Positions 1 to 11,686 of a DNA stretch of 64,000 bases are shown in pieces. Made by a program: the position numbers and the translations under genes. The notes under the pieces were generated by a model. It saw nothing but the letters and a program-made list of their open reading frames with translations, did not search any database and was not told where the DNA came from. The first letter of the stretch is position 1. Each line of letters opens with the position of its first letter. Source of the DNA: Siphonodentalium dalli (taxonomy: Eukaryota > Mollusca > Scaphopoda > Gadilida > Siphonodentaliidae); assembly GCA_032622095.1 (NCBI GenBank), contig CP136066.1, forward strand, positions 55,890,609 through 55,954,608, in the 5' to 3' direction.

Positions 1-1014
1 GGTAACTCAAATTATTGCATCATATATCGCAACTAAACAAGCGAGACAACTCATAAATTCTTAATAGTTCTGATGTCTATGGCAGTTCACAGAGTGTATA
101 TTTTCATTGTTGTTACCATTTTAGTGCATACATTACTGATTTCTGTGTAAGAACGCTGGTCTCCATTGTTGTTATGATTGTGCCTATAACTGTCCATATT
201 CTTAAAGCAAGTACGGTACCTCTATGTGATATGATGTATAAATTTTTCCATTTTCATAGGTAAATCACGTATAAACGCTCTTTAGTGTATAGTTAAACTG
301 AGTTTTCACATGCAGGGCTATGTCTTTGTGGACTATATACGTGGTATACTTCAGTATATACACGAAGTGAATGTGTTCTAAGTATGCGTATCTGATTTAT
401 GTATACGTCCGTGTTTCTTAAAGCAAATCCAATACACATTAGTGCGTTATATTATGATGTACATTAAGTGCCCTTTTCACTGTTAAATCAAGTAAAAAAG
501 CCCTCTACTATAGTTAACTATTCAGTTCCACATACGCTATAAGCTCTATGGTGGTCCGGTGTGTCTTATCAATATGCCATTATATGCACGAATGTAATGT
601 GTTCAAATATGTGGGTTATGATGTATACTTTAATGTTAAAGTATATAAGCACTCTTTAAGATATGCATATGCAGAATGTTGCCTCTTTACACTGACAGAA
701 AAAAAAAGGAATATATAATTTTGAGTACTACTCTTCATAAAACGTTAGAAAACCATAATCTAACAACGAATATCGAAGAACAATGTAATTACTTGATAAG
801 CATTGTAAATATTTCGTCTGTTTTAAATAAAATGGAAATATTTCGTCTATTTGAAATACAGTTGGAAGCAACAATCAAGTATTTAAATGAAATTTGGACC
901 AAAATCTTATAATTTGAGAAAACGTATATAATTTCTATCGAAGTCTTATAATAAAGGAAGGCTTTGTGCGAATCCATTCGGTCTAATGTGTGAATGTGTT
1001 CATCATCGCAAATA
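1..1014 (+). repeat. Left arm of the inverted repeat
   Basis: Reverse complement of 2985-3999; position p pairs with about 4000-p. The match ends at the hairpin beginning near 1012. The outer end is cut by the window edge or coincides with it. Confidence 0.9.
2..64 (+). pseudogene. Copy of a zinc-finger gene terminal exon (left arm)
   Basis: Read in frame from base 2, this stretch is open and contains ATKQARQLI before a stop at 62-64. The minus-strand zinc-finger gene's last exon contains AAKQARQLI in the corresponding place, and the nucleotides between agree closely. The mirrored copy lies at 3936-3998 on the minus strand. The acceptor that precedes the true exon is not preserved upstream of the right-arm copy, so these are probably non-functional exon copies. 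Confidence 0.5.
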
Positions 1015-1071
1015 AAAAATAGGCGCGCGTGCGGCCCCCTCGTCCCCACTGCCGCCGCGCCTATTTTTTAT
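1012..1071. repeat. GC-cored hairpin at the inner end of the left arm
   Basis: A perfect 16-base stem (1012-1027 with 1056-1071), with an A-run and GC-rich base, flanks a C-rich loop. It sits exactly where the long inverted repeat loses homology and has no counterpart in the right arm. Confidence 0.75.
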
Positions 1072-1199
1072 CTAAGAACAATAACTCTAAACGATAAATA
1101 GAGGTACGAGCGCGGTGAGTTGATAATACCACACCATATTCGCTCATCTTTTCGCTGGTATAAGGACGATAGTTCTTCCCATGATTCGAGATAATACAC

Positions 1200-1272
1200 G
1201 GGTGCCATTTGTTCAGAAATATATTATCGACGAACTATAATCTACAAAGGCATAAGAAAAGTAAAGACGGAG
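1200..1272 (+). pseudogene. Possible half zinc-finger exon remnant
   Basis: In one frame this reads through STNYNLQRHKKSK and ends at a GTATGT donor-like site. The spacing resembles the helix half of a C2H2 finger (Leu, then His), but the paired cysteines are not preserved and the second His is replaced by Asp. An open frame continues to 1493 without other recognisable features. It sits in the interior of the inverted repeat, so it may be a captured relic of the zinc-finger family seen at 4709-5829. A chance match is possible. Confidence 0.25.
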
Positions 1273-1489
1273 GTATGTCGGGATCACCATCGAATAATGA
1301 TATATTCAGTCGATACGAAGATACTGAGTATGATCTAGATTGCATTTCTTATATCAGGATCATTTTGGATCGTATAACACCGTGTAGATACGCTTTGTTA
1401 GCGCTTCACAAATTTCCCCGTTGTATAATGACACTATCAGATGCCTTTATGACCATAATTGAAACCCATCAGGGCTCATCGAGTGTCTT

Positions 1490-2600
1490 TTGATCAATTA
1501 TTATCACATTTCACCAGTTCCAACATGACATGTACAACTTCCCTATCAACAATGTTTTCTAAATTGCCAAAACTGAGTGCATTTATGATGTTGCTTCATA
1601 TCTGAGGATACCATGGGGTGTAATTTCATTGATTGCTACCACGCATCAAGGGTCAAAATACAACACACATTTCTCCTGACCAAGGCCTCAGAAAGTGTCT
1701 TTTCATCTATTTTTATCATATTTCATGAGTTCCAGCATGGAATGTTCACCTTCACTAGCAACACTGTTCCCTAAAATTGCATATGGACTACATATGGACT
1801 GTGGGTTGATATCTAGGGACCCAATGGCTGTAATTAAATATATTTTTTAAACACATGGAGCTTAAGACATGAAATTTACAATTTTCCTGACCAAATTATG
1901 ACCTACAATACACTATGAGGTCCCTTTATGCTCATAAGTCCGTGATAAGTACTCATGAAATGTGATAAAATGGATAAATACACATTTCATGGGTTCCAAC
2001 ATGAAATGTTTACCTTCACTACCGACATTGTGGCCTACAGTTGAAAACTTGAGAACATTTACGCTGTGTCTAGGCGACCGATGGGGTGTAATTACATTGA
2101 TTGTTAAAACACTTGTAGGATAAAATATGAAATTTACACTTTTCCTGACCAAATTATGGCTTACAATCTAGTATGAGATGCCGTTGTTGTCATAACTCAA
2201 AGTCATCAGAGCTCAGTAAGTGTCTTTTGATGCATGTTTATCACATTTGATGAGTTCCAACATGATATATACACTTTCCCTAGCAAGAATGTTGCCTAAA
2301 ATTGTAAAATTGAGTCAATATATGCTCTAGGTTAATGTGTAGGACACCACTCCCATGTCCCTTAATTCATTTTTTTACCATAGATGAAGGGTCAAATATG
2401 AAATACATATTTCTCCTGACCAAATTATGGGGTACAATGGCACTATGAGATGACTTTATGTTCATAACTCAAAGATATGAGGGCTCGTGAAGTGTCTTTA
2501 CATCTATTTTTATCATATTTCATGAGTTCCAGGATGAAATATTCACCTTTACTAGCAATATTGTTGTCTAAAATTGTAAACGTTTTCTCAAAATATGAGA
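1490..2600. repeat. Degenerate tandem repeat, period about 215-270 bp
   Basis: Five diverged units share a core of the type TGAGTTCCAACATGAAATG followed by a run resembling CTTCACTAGCAA, near 1512, 1727, 1988, 2249 and 2520. The units fill much of the interior of the inverted-repeat element. No coding sequence is visible. Confidence 0.7.
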
Positions 2601-2984
2601 TATTGCGCGAACTGTTAGTGAGCTAATTGATTTTTGTGTTAAATTTGATCCAACATAGACGAAAACATTCAATATTTTTGAAGGACTGACTCGAAAACTG
2701 AATTTTTATTGTTTTTTTTTTATAAATGTGAGGGTTATTTTCACACTAGCTCTTGGATATTCGTTCTTATGTCATCGTTTTTGTTTCAAAGTATTTGTTT
2801 TTTTTGTTGATAATTGACAACCCTGCATTATTTTGATCGAGACTGAAAAACTAAATATTATATTTTTATGCATTGGTTCGTTATGGTCCTAATATGAAAT
2901 ATTTTAACTCAAATGCTATATTATTTCGGTTAAATACAGGCTATGTTAACATTTTTCTAGGAAGTATTAATTTCTGCATCATTA
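2601..2984. other. AT-rich interior, no gene seen
   Basis: AT-rich sequence with poly-T runs between the tandem repeats and the right arm. No open frame, splice pattern or repeat was recognised. Confidence 0.5.
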
Positions 2985-3999
2985 TATTTGCGATGATGAA
3001 CACATTCACACATTAGACCGAATGGATTCGCACAAAGCCTTCCTTTATTATAAGACTTCGATAGAAATTATATACGTTTTCTCAAATTATAAGATTTTGG
3101 TCCAAATTTCATTTAAATACTTGATTGTTGCTTCCAACTGTATTTCAAATAGACGAAATATTTCCATTTTATTTAAAACAGACGAAATATTTACAATGCT
3201 TATCAAGTAATTACATTGTTCTTCGATATTCGTTGTTAGATTATGGTTTTCTAACGTTTTATGAAGAGTAGTACTCAAAATTATATATTCCTTTTTTTTT
3301 CTGTCAGTGTAAAGAGGCAACATTCTGCATATGCATATCTTAAAGAGTGCTTATATACTTTAACATTAAAGTATACATCATAACCCACATATTTGAACAC
3401 ATTACATTCGTGCATATAATGGCATATTGATAAGACACACCGGACCACCATAGAGCTTATAGCGTATGTGGAACTGAATAGTTAACTATAGTAGAGGGCT
3501 TTTTTTACTTGATTTAACAGTGAAAAGGGCACTTAATGTACATCATAATATAACGCGCTAATGTGTATTGGATTTGCTTTAAGAAACACGGACGTATACA
3601 TAAATCAGATACGCATACTTAGAACACATTCACTTCGTGTATATACTGAAGTATACCACGTATATAGTCCACAAAGACATAGCCCTGCATGTGAAAACTC
3701 AGTTTAACTATACACTAAAGAGCGTTTATACGTGATTTACCTATGAAAATGGAAAAATTTATACATCATATCACATAGAGGTACCGTACTTGCTTTAAGA
3801 ATATGGACAGTTATAGGCACAATCATAACAACAATGGAGACCAGCGTTCTTACACAGAAATCAGTAATGTATGCACTAAAATGGTAACAACAATGAAAAT
3901 ATACACTCTGTGAACTGCCATAGACATCAGAACTATTAAGAATTTATGAGTTGTCTCGCTTGTTTAGTTGCGATATATGATGCAATAATTTGAGTTACC
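2985..3999 (-). repeat. Right arm of the inverted repeat
   Basis: Reverse complement of 1-1014. It ends at 3999, after which unrelated sequence begins. A diverged copy of its last 120 bases recurs at about 4661-4785, inside the last exon and 3' flank of the zinc-finger gene. Confidence 0.9.
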
Positions 4000-4039
4000 A
4001 ACAATAAAACAGTATTGACGCTATATATTCTCCATATAC

Positions 4040-4785
4040 CGACGGTTTTAGACTATATTTCTACTAATAATGCTATTAAATGAACGATAATTAAGAGAAA
4101 TGAACTATGAATGTATATATGAAGTCAATATGTATACGCGCGTCCACATAGCAGGCCTTTTCCAGACCAATGTTTGATACCCCCGTATAAAATAAAGCGT
4201 TTTGAGAAGAACATGTGAAATTAATATGCACATGTGTTCACATAGTAGGTCTTATCGTCATATGAAACTGCCACGTAGTATATGCTTTGTTTCCTCTGTA
4301 TAACAGACTAAATGTATAGGATGTACAATACATATAATTGGTGAAACGAATACATGAAGTAAGTATTTATGTATTAGTCTACACCATATGGGCTCTTTAT
4401 TGTCTCTATGTAATGGAGATTTTAGACTAAATTTCTTCTAATAATGCTATAAATGAACGATAATAAAGAGAAATGAATGATTAAAGAATACATCAAGTAA
4501 ATATGTATACACGCATCAACATAGTAGGTCTTTTCCAGACCAATGTTTTGATGCCTCTGTATTAACAGAGAGCTTGGAGTATATATGAATGATCGGTACG
4601 GAATATGTGAAATTAATATAGACATGTGTTCGCATAGTAGCCCTATCGGGGGTATGTTTCCTTAAATGGTAGCAATAATGAAAATTTACACTGTGTATTA
4701 CAACCCACTCAAGGCTTCAGAAATATTACTAATTTTTGTGTTGTGATCAGTTGTCTCGCTTGTTTAGCTGCGGCGAATACGACCT
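4040..4785. repeat. Degenerate duplicated block beside the inverted repeat
   Basis: A block at 4045-4290 recurs imperfectly at 4415-4660 (shared run TCTTTTCCAGACCAATGTTT, diverged by one or two bases) with a partial third copy between. It is followed at 4661-4785 by a diverged copy of the end of the right arm. The second copy forms the 3' end of the zinc-finger gene, so the gene terminus itself belongs to a locally amplified unit. Confidence 0.65.
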
Positions 4786-5625
4786 CCTGAAAATAAATAA
4801 AAAATACTGATACTACGTCGTATATAGTTACATAATATCTGTCCCACCTACATCAAATGGATAATTTATTTTTATTTTTTACCATTAAACATATATCATA
4901 CATACCTTGTGATATTGGAACACACTTGCGCAGACCTTCTCGTGTTTCACGCTATCGCTTCTGTATTTGAACAGTTTACCGCATTTTGAACACGGGTATT
5001 GAATACCGTCGTGTTGTGCCCGCAGGTGGCGAGAGAGGGTTTTCTTCTGAGTATACACCTTATCACACTGACTGCAGGCGAATTCACTGGGAGTAACCTT
5101 TAAATAGAAGTAAATAAATAATTGACTTCCACAGAATTTATTTCCCCTACAATTAGAAAATTATTTAGGTATAATAAATACAACTATACATACAAAGATA
5201 ATACTCACGGAATACGTTTGGCAGATATTATCCAATGTCCTATGTAAATCTTCATGATTAAGCTTGTCGACATTTGATTGGCACATATATTCGCACTTTG
5301 GACATTTTTCTTGATATATCTTTGTGTTTGATACAATAGAAGTTGATAGTGGTGGTGGTGGTGATAGTTCATTGTTGCGGTCGATTTCCTAAAAGGTAAT
5401 ACAAGGAGTAAGAAGAAGAAGGTAAAAAAAAAAAAAAAACGAATAAAAAACCTTTTTGATATAGGGCAGTAATATAACCCCAACGTCTAGCATTTGGAAA
5501 TAGTGTTATAACATTTCTTTAATTAATTCCAAATAGGTACGTACAATTTTGATAAAAGTTGCTGCGTTGTAGTCGATACTTCGAGACGAGTAATTTGATA
5601 TATGACATGACTATATTGTTGAGGG

Positions 5626-5669
<44 letters not shown>

Positions 5670-5829
5670 AAAAAAAAAAAAACTTTTTGAAAAAAAAAAA
5701 CTTGAATTTTTTTTTTTTACAACAAATTTTTTTTTTTTTTAATTATACATACCATTGTGTTATTTCCGTTTAGAAATTCCGCCTGTTGACAATAAAGCTC
5801 GTATTTCTGTCGTCTGATTTTGCAAAACT
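4709..5829 (-). CDS. C2H2 zinc-finger protein, four exons seen, 5' end missing
   Basis: Exons in transcript order: 5753-5829, 5209-5388, 4906-5097, 4709-4786 (TGA at 4709-4711). All joins are in phase with GT-AG borders; the last intron ends in a good pyrimidine tract and CAG. Together they give 174 residues. The first exon encodes a charged stretch (KIRRQKYELY), the second a proline run then a finger beginning CPKC and ending HEDLH. The third has a canonical finger starting FACSQC and ending RHLRAQH and a C2HC finger starting YPCSKC. The short last exon ends after AAKQARQLITTQKLVIFLKP. Nucleic-acid binding is inferred from the fingers. The missing start probably lies above 5830, but no convincing exon was found there. 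The 364-base intron between the first two exons holds long A and T runs. Confidence 0.72.
5620..5740. repeat. Poly(A)/poly(T) tracts within an intron
   Basis: An A-run of over 40 bases is followed by shorter A- and T-runs. It lies between zinc-finger exons 5209-5388 and 5753-5829. It is likely to vary in length and to be error-prone in assembly. Confidence 0.9.
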
Positions 5830-5899
5830 CTGTAGTGTTAGTTTACCTGCATAGGAAAGTAGACTAAAACCGGTACAATATATATATATATATTGGCTC

Positions 5900-6180
5900 C
5901 CGACATACATGCATAAGGATAATTAAGACTAAAATAGATCAGAGCATACATACGTCGGTTACCTGGCAGTATATACGGGCAATTATCTAGGTGCTCGACT
6001 TATTGGTCGTCAGTGCCAACATTGTTTGGCATTGCGCCTCACTCTACAATATATTAGCTGGGATACGTACACAATGATAATTAAGAGTAAAATAGACTGG
6101 AGCATACATAAGATGTTGCCTGGTAATATTTCCATCGCAAGTATATAGGTGTTAGACTTATAGGTGTGTGCCAACATTTT
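5900..6180. repeat. Diverged direct duplication, about 120 bp x 2
   Basis: Segments near 5905 and 6064 share the order GATAATTAAGA, TAAAATAGA, GAGCATACATA, CCTGG and GTGCCAACATT at an offset of about 158 bp. No gene is evident. Confidence 0.6.
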
Positions 6181-6289
6181 CTCTGTTCACTATATATAAT
6201 CACAATTCATAACCTTCTACCACCCGCACTATAGAGGTATTTGTATGTATAGTAATACGCGATGAGGATTCCTCTGATCTTGCTGCCAC

Positions 6290-6475
6290 ATTCCAACACA
6301 TCTGTAGTAGCTTGTATTTCTAGTAGAGGATTTAGTGCCCTATTACTTCGGACAGCTTGCCATATACATATAGATTTACTGCACCTTCTACTTCTAGTGA
6401 GAGCTTACCGGGAACTTCTGACAGATATCTACTACTAATAAAAGCTTGCCATTAACGTCCAGCAGTTTTAATTCT
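6290..6475. repeat. Short degenerate tandem repeat
   Basis: On the minus strand, units beginning GGCAAGCT or GGTAAGCT recur about every 45 bases. One frame looks weakly protein-like but is interrupted, so repeat structure is the simpler reading. Confidence 0.4.
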
Positions 6476-6493
6476 ACTATTGATCCCTTGCCT

Positions 6494-6970
6494 ATACACA
6501 CACACTAAACGAAATTGTTTTTACTCAAAATAGAAACGTCAGCTAATTAACGGATACCTCGCGTTTTATAGTCTATCTCTATGACTACTAATTAACAATT
6601 ATTTACCAGGTGCTGTAGTACAAACCCTACCGCGTTTATCGTTCAGTTATACCCTATATACTGAGCCTTTCATATATACCCGCCCTCTTTATTGGCGTCA
6701 GACCAAACGAAACGGGCGTCAGAGATATAGCTTCAGCCGGTTACAGTATTTGTTCTCGTGAGCCGAACATCTTTATAGTCCTATACTACCCCATTAAACC
6801 GATACACACACACTAAACGAAATTGTTTTTACTCAAAATAGAAACGTCAGCTAATTAACAGATACCTCGCGTTTTATAGTCTATGTCTGTGACTATTAAT
6901 TAACAATTATTTACCAGGTGCTGTAGTACAAACCCTACCGCGTTTATCGTTCAGTTATACCCTACCCCAT
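6494..6970. repeat. Direct repeat, about 165 bp x 2, offset 308 bp
   Basis: A segment starting in a CA run at about 6496 and running to 6661 is repeated with a handful of substitutions at 6804-6966. The spacer between the copies is unrelated. No gene is visible. Confidence 0.85.
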
Positions 6971-6974
6971 TAAA

Positions 6975-7265
6975 ACCTTGGCTCCGTGCCCCGCCGATTT
7001 GTTGCGGAAATATTTTTTTACATACACGTGACGCGCTATTCTCGTGATAACCTTCGCCGAATTGTTTGCCCGGGACCTAGACGTACGCGCGTTTATGGTG
7101 ATAACCTTCGCCGATTTGTTATATATAACTTAGACATACACGCCCCTATATTCACGCGCTGTTCTCGTGATAACCTCGGCCCGCTTGTTGCGGAATTATT
7201 TTCTTCGTCCTTGACCTAGACGTACCCGCCATGATAACGCGTGATAACATTCACCGATATATACA
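6975..7265. repeat. Degenerate minisatellite, about 60 bp units
   Basis: Four or so units contain GTGATAACCTTCGCCGA followed by TTGTT, then a GACCTAGACGTAC block. A 77-codon open frame across it simply follows the repeat and shows Arg-rich repetition, so I do not treat it as a gene. Confidence 0.65.
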
Positions 7266-8252
7266 CCCACGCGTCGTGACCTATAATCCCGGCTGGCACA
7301 GGAACGGGAGGGGAGCAAAGTCAAGTCAAACGGTATACTAGAAAACGTAGACTATACTACTCATATCCCATTCAGGAAAAAACAACAATACGTTACTACG
7401 TTACGAAACTACTATTCGAGATGCCGCGAAAATATTATATATTATATCTAATGTTCTCCATCGCGCCATATAGTTTACGAGGGATTCCTATTACAAAACC
7501 CATATACCTATGTATAAGACATAATTCAGTGCAGTGGTGATATGGATGCAAGTTTGCATGCATGACATTTCAGGCGGAAAGCGAGTTCGTGTTGTTCCCC
7601 AAATAAAACTGTCCGACCAACTAATTGATTGCTTTCGGCTCATTTCGGTGATGAAAATGGCTCATTGAATCCATGAAGTACTGTACCAAGACGCATCATA
7701 TGTTACTTGAAATCATAGAATATTATATTCTTATTGAGAACAATTAAGAGCGGCTGTGATAGTGAGCTCCAAAGGATCTATGGACGGACGGACGGAATGT
7801 ATCATCAGCGAATAGAGACGACCTTAAATTGATTGGGGAAGCACTTTGTAAGGAGACATAATTCAAAATCAGTAGCAAACGTGGAGTTCATTCTTGGCGA
7901 GAGTAAATTAAATTTAAGATATTAAATGGACATGCATAGGGTTATTTGATCCGCAAAACATATCTACTTTGTACATGTACGTAATTTGCTAGAATGGACA
8001 CTATAGGGCGACAGTTACACACATTGCCGTTATACAAACATCATATTGCTAGTGTTAAAATTATCCCAAAGTTATAGATTTATCACCTGTTTTCAAAAGC
8101 TCTAAATTTATGTTCACCATATCAGGAATAAACTGACCATGAACGTTCTACATAGTTTCATTCTGAAGAAATACAAGTGCAGATTGGTTTAGATACTATG
8201 ACTTTAATATATTTCAGTGACATTAGTATGCATATCAGTATACACGTATATA
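7266..8252. other. No gene seen
   Basis: Mixed AT-rich sequence with no long frame, clear splice pattern or tandem repeat. A short GGAC tetramer run occurs near 7783. Confidence 0.5.
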
Positions 8253-8700
8253 TTTAAAGGTACTCAATCCGATTCGATGGTCCCCATATCATCAGATTCC
8301 AACAACAACAACAACAACATTGTTTGAATTGCCGCTTCAGTTATCAGAATCGATTAATTGCCCAAAAATAATGCTAACCACAGTCAACTATAGTATAAAA
8401 TTGCCCAAAACCTGTTATTTATCAACGTTCTGTTCAACGAAATTTTGCCAGTTGTCAAATATCTGACATAAAAAAGCCACTGGATTTTAGAGTTATCGAT
8501 CTTCATCCGCTATCTGGTCAGATAAGTCCTTCTCGTCGACAGTTTACTGTGCCACTTAAAAATTAAAATAATAGATGTCAAACATCGATATCTGATCACT
8601 CCTCGCTTTGATGGGTGGTGTCCTCGACTCGAATCAAATATATTTTACCCCCGAAGCCACGCAAATAGTAATTTGCGAGCGCTAATTCGGATACCTTTAA
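8253..8700. mobile_element. Fold-back MITE, family A, copy 1
   Basis: Begins TTTAAAGGTACTCAA and ends with a diverged inverse, ATACCTTTAA. The two halves are imperfect reverse complements, including TCGACTCGAATCAAATAT on the right. The copy at 19242-19720 is related along its length, including an internal AACAACAACA run. Non-coding and non-autonomous. Confidence 0.75.
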
Positions 8701-8740
8701 TGTATTTATCGACCTTTTATCGAAATCCCGAACCGGACCG

Positions 8741-8963
8741 TAACCCTTTCTATACTAAATGGATTCTCCCACTCAGATACACAAGTATACATCGGAATGG
8801 TCTATTGTTCATTGTGACGGATGCTAAGGTAATAAAAATAGACGACTGATAAATACAAGTGCAGAAGGACCCGATTTCTTGAAGGAAATGTTTAGATACT
8901 AAGTTCAACAAACGTTTATTGGGATAACTACTCACCATTGATGATTCAGTATAGAAAGGGTTA
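8741..8963. mobile_element. MITE, family B, copy 1
   Basis: Inverted termini TAACCCTTTCTATACT and AGTATAGAAAGGGTTA bound 223 bp. The second copy at 33397-33660 has the same ends and a similar interior (AGTATACAT, GGAATGG). Termini that begin and end with TA would fit insertion at TA, but this is not proven. Confidence 0.75.
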
Positions 8964-9775
8964 GAGACATATGGGGGACTTATTTATGTACATAAAAACT
9001 GATATATCAGCAATCAACCGAGAATGTAACAATCAACCGAGAATATCGATTATATAGTCTAAACACATCGGTTGTACCAGAGAACACAACGCGTGAACTA
9101 AGAACTAGAGTAAATATTTACTCTTTTATCGGGACGAAGTAGTGGGTTATATCAGTTTTTGCCATAAGACAACAAGAGACCAATGTCAGAAATGGTATCG
9201 CGCTCAAGATCATATATTATATACCCATGATTGTAATTATAGAATATATAATATATTGGTTTCGCGAATGACCAACTCAGAATTCCGTTAAAATAACAAT
9301 AACAACCAGCACCTAATTAACGAACCGGCGATCGACTCGGCCGTATCCGACCACAACCCCAGCGGGCTGCAGAACGAAAAATGTCTATAACAGTTGAAAT
9401 ATAAGACTTACAAATTATCTTTTTCATTTCTTTTATTTGTAATTGACATAGCTTGTCACAAACTCAAAATCAACATTATTGACATGATAATGTAACGGAC
9501 AATAAACGAAATTGAAATTCCCAACTACACCTTTACCGGACTCGGCCTCCTGTCTCCGGTTCGCAGTTCGACTTTTAATCCTCCCAAAAATTCCCATTGT
9601 ATAAACAAAACACCCATGGGCCCAGGCGAAACAAGAATCTCTACATTAGTATATACGCGGCGCGCGTAATGATTCCCCCAACAGTAGTAGCTGCATGTAA
9701 ATCGTTTATAACAATGGCGCGGTGTTCTGCCTATTTGGATATCAGATTTATGAAAATTTATGAAATCATAACTAA
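8964..9775. other. No gene seen
   Basis: AT-rich sequence with short TA runs near 9215-9260. Two frames overlapping the right border mostly read the terminus of the next element. Nothing supportable. Confidence 0.5.
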
Positions 9776-9894
9776 TAGTCCAGGAGATATTGGTCGACCT
9801 CTGAACCCCCCCCACCAGGACTTAGCTTCACCCCACTAATTTTCTTCCTTAAGGTCTCCTCTAATTTTTTAACAAGAAAAAAAAGTGGCCGCAG

Positions 9895-11000
9895 AGACTC
9901 CAGACAAGATGGCGTCCATCATGGCGGCCATTTTTTTTAATGCACCAGGTCTCTTTGATCGCCATTATAGTAAAGATGATAGCACATGCGGTCTTGTTTT
10001 CCGCTCGATTCGTTATGTTAATATACAACCCTTACAAATTAGCCAAAAATCCGACACCAGAATCCAATATGGCGGCCAATATGGCGGCCAAGATGGCCGC
10101 CGAAATGTGAAAATATGCTATTTTTCTGACATGTTACCACCTTTCGTTTGTCTCTGTGGGAAAATGTTAGAATGTTTGCGTCATCTTATACATTTATCAT
10201 ATAGAGGAGTCATTGGCGAACACATGGGGACCATAATATGCATTCATAGCGGGATATTTTTGTCCGATATCACGTTTTCCCAAATGCCGGTATCATAGGT
10301 CAAAGCCTAATCTCCGTTAATAACGCGATGTTATGTTTCGAATCAATGAATGTTATTGCTATTATAACAACACCCATGCATATATATTTGCAGGAGATAC
10401 TCGAGCTAGGATTCCTCTTATACCTGAGTTGAGGAATATTTACCCAAATTCCAAGATGGCGGCCAAAATGGCCACCAGAAATAAAAAATCGCCGAAAATC
10501 GCTGATTTTAACATCAGTGAGCATTATTGTCATGACAACTCCACACCTGCTTACTATTGTAAGTTGGGAACACTTAGGCGAAGAACTTTCCTTGTACCAT
10601 ATCCAAATAAAAGTCCCCCAAATCCAAAATGGCGCCCACAATGGCGGACAGATTTTGAAAAATCACCGAAATTCCCTCATATTCACATCATTGGGCATTA
10701 TTGTCGAGACAACTCCATCCATGCGTACAGTTGAGTTGGAAATACTGAGGTGAAGTAATTACCTTACATCTCATGCAAGAAATGGTTTTCCAAATCGAAG
10801 ATGGCGGCCAAAATGGCGACCGAAATTTGAAAACACGCCTACATTCCTTTACTTTCTTAGGATGGGCGTTATTGTTTCGCGATTTCTATCCACCATTACA
10901 TGTTGATATGGAATAGTGACATGAAGTATTCATTAGGGTTTGGCAATTGATACTCACAGCCAAGATCGCTGCTAAATTGGCGGCTATAAATTGAAAAGAA
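9895..11000. repeat. Tandem array of ~172-bp units inside the fold-back arm
   Basis: The motif AAGATGGCGGCC (or close variants with AAAATGGC) recurs near 9906, 10070, 10454, 10625, 10798 and 10970, at about 170 bp or a multiple. Between motifs the units share GAGCATTATTGTC-like and GAAATTTGAAAA-like blocks. Open frames of 113-137 codons here follow the repeats and contain repeat-encoded KMAAKMA-like runs, so they are not genes. Confidence 0.75.
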
Positions 11001-11188
11001 ATCGATATTTTCACATATTAATTTCAACTTTTTGTCATAATATCGGTATGTATGGACGAAACTGTACATAAACCATCTACTAGTTCAACTTAAAGGTATC
11101 AAAACGCATAACATAGCTCGTATCCTTCTGGAAAGATGAAACACCACAATTAATATCGCGATGTGGCATTTCGAAATCCAGTCTCCAC

Positions 11189-11383
11189 TTAGCGCCGATA
11201 ATGGCCGTAAGCGTAGGTGCGCCGAATAGTTATATCAGAACAATTACCTGATAACAGATTCTGATATGCCACGTCACGTCCATAATTATCTGGACCCGCT
11301 TCCATTTCTTTGTCTGATAGATCTAGGTCGCTCACACCGACAAAGTATTCACCACTTCCTGGGAGTAGGGTCCCTCTAATCAT
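11189..11383 (-). pseudogene. Protein-like fragment in fold-back left arm
   Basis: A 64-codon frame starts MIRGTLLPGSGEYFVGVSDL and continues with acidic, protein-like composition. The homologous DNA in the right arm (about 13080-13260, plus strand) aligns but has several stops in the same frame. That fits an ancestral coding stretch surviving in one arm only. A frameshift-like break lies immediately upstream, where the other frame ends in ELFETL. I do not recognise the family. Confidence 0.3.
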
Positions 11384-11509
11384 AACGTTTCAAACAATTC
11401 ATTTTCCGGTGTCTAGCTTACAGAAGGTCATCTCTATGTATGTGTCTCATACCCCATGGGATAACGACATGTACACATGGCGAACCAGTTAGCTAGTCAC
11501 TTCTCAATA

Positions 11510-11686
11510 GATGGTTCGTCAACTCACAATCTCAGCGAACACATTGGCATATGTGGACAACTTCGACAGTGTTTCGAAGGTTGCTAGCTGTCTCATTCCC
11601 TTGGACAGATGTCTGTCTGCTAAGGAGAAGACCCTAGTGTACAGACTATCCACACTTCTTGACCATTATCCGAAGAAAACTGTGTG
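11510..11686 (+). pseudogene. Protein-like fragment in fold-back left arm
   Basis: A 58-codon frame contains SANTLAYVDNFDSVSKVA and ends LLDHYPKKTV. The right arm (about 12680-12770, minus strand) preserves related residues in the matching frame (SNVESP, DGCISAKA) before a stop. Frame-preserving similarity between diverged arms suggests former coding function. Unrecognised; it may be an internal piece of the element's lost protein. Confidence 0.35.

Larger units (their letters stand above)
1..3999. mobile_element. Large inverted-repeat (fold-back) element, about 4 kb
   Basis: The first 1014 bases are matched almost perfectly, in reverse complement, by 2985-3999, leaving an interior of about 1.97 kb. 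Even the AT-rich stretches in the arms match, with only isolated substitutions, so the duplication is recent or kept uniform by conversion. The left arm may start before the window. No transposase is visible in the arms or interior. A 78-codon open frame at 676-912 (plus) is mirrored at 3087-3323 (minus); it is Lys/Ile/Leu-rich and is probably chance in AT-rich DNA. The structure could be a fold-back transposon or a segmental inverted duplication. The arm termini carry a copy of the last exon of the neighbouring zinc-finger gene, which favours duplication of local gene material. Confidence 0.8.

Noticed and set aside
676-912. 78-codon frame in the left arm, mirrored at 3087-3323
   Set aside because: Lys/Ile/Leu-rich reading of AT-rich DNA, preserved only because the arms are near-identical; no independent evidence of coding.
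9885-10734. Several 113-137 codon frames rich in KMAAKMA-like runs
   Set aside because: They read the AAGATGGCGGCC tandem units of the fold-back element. The same frames recur at 45192-46035 in the related copy, as expected of a repeat.
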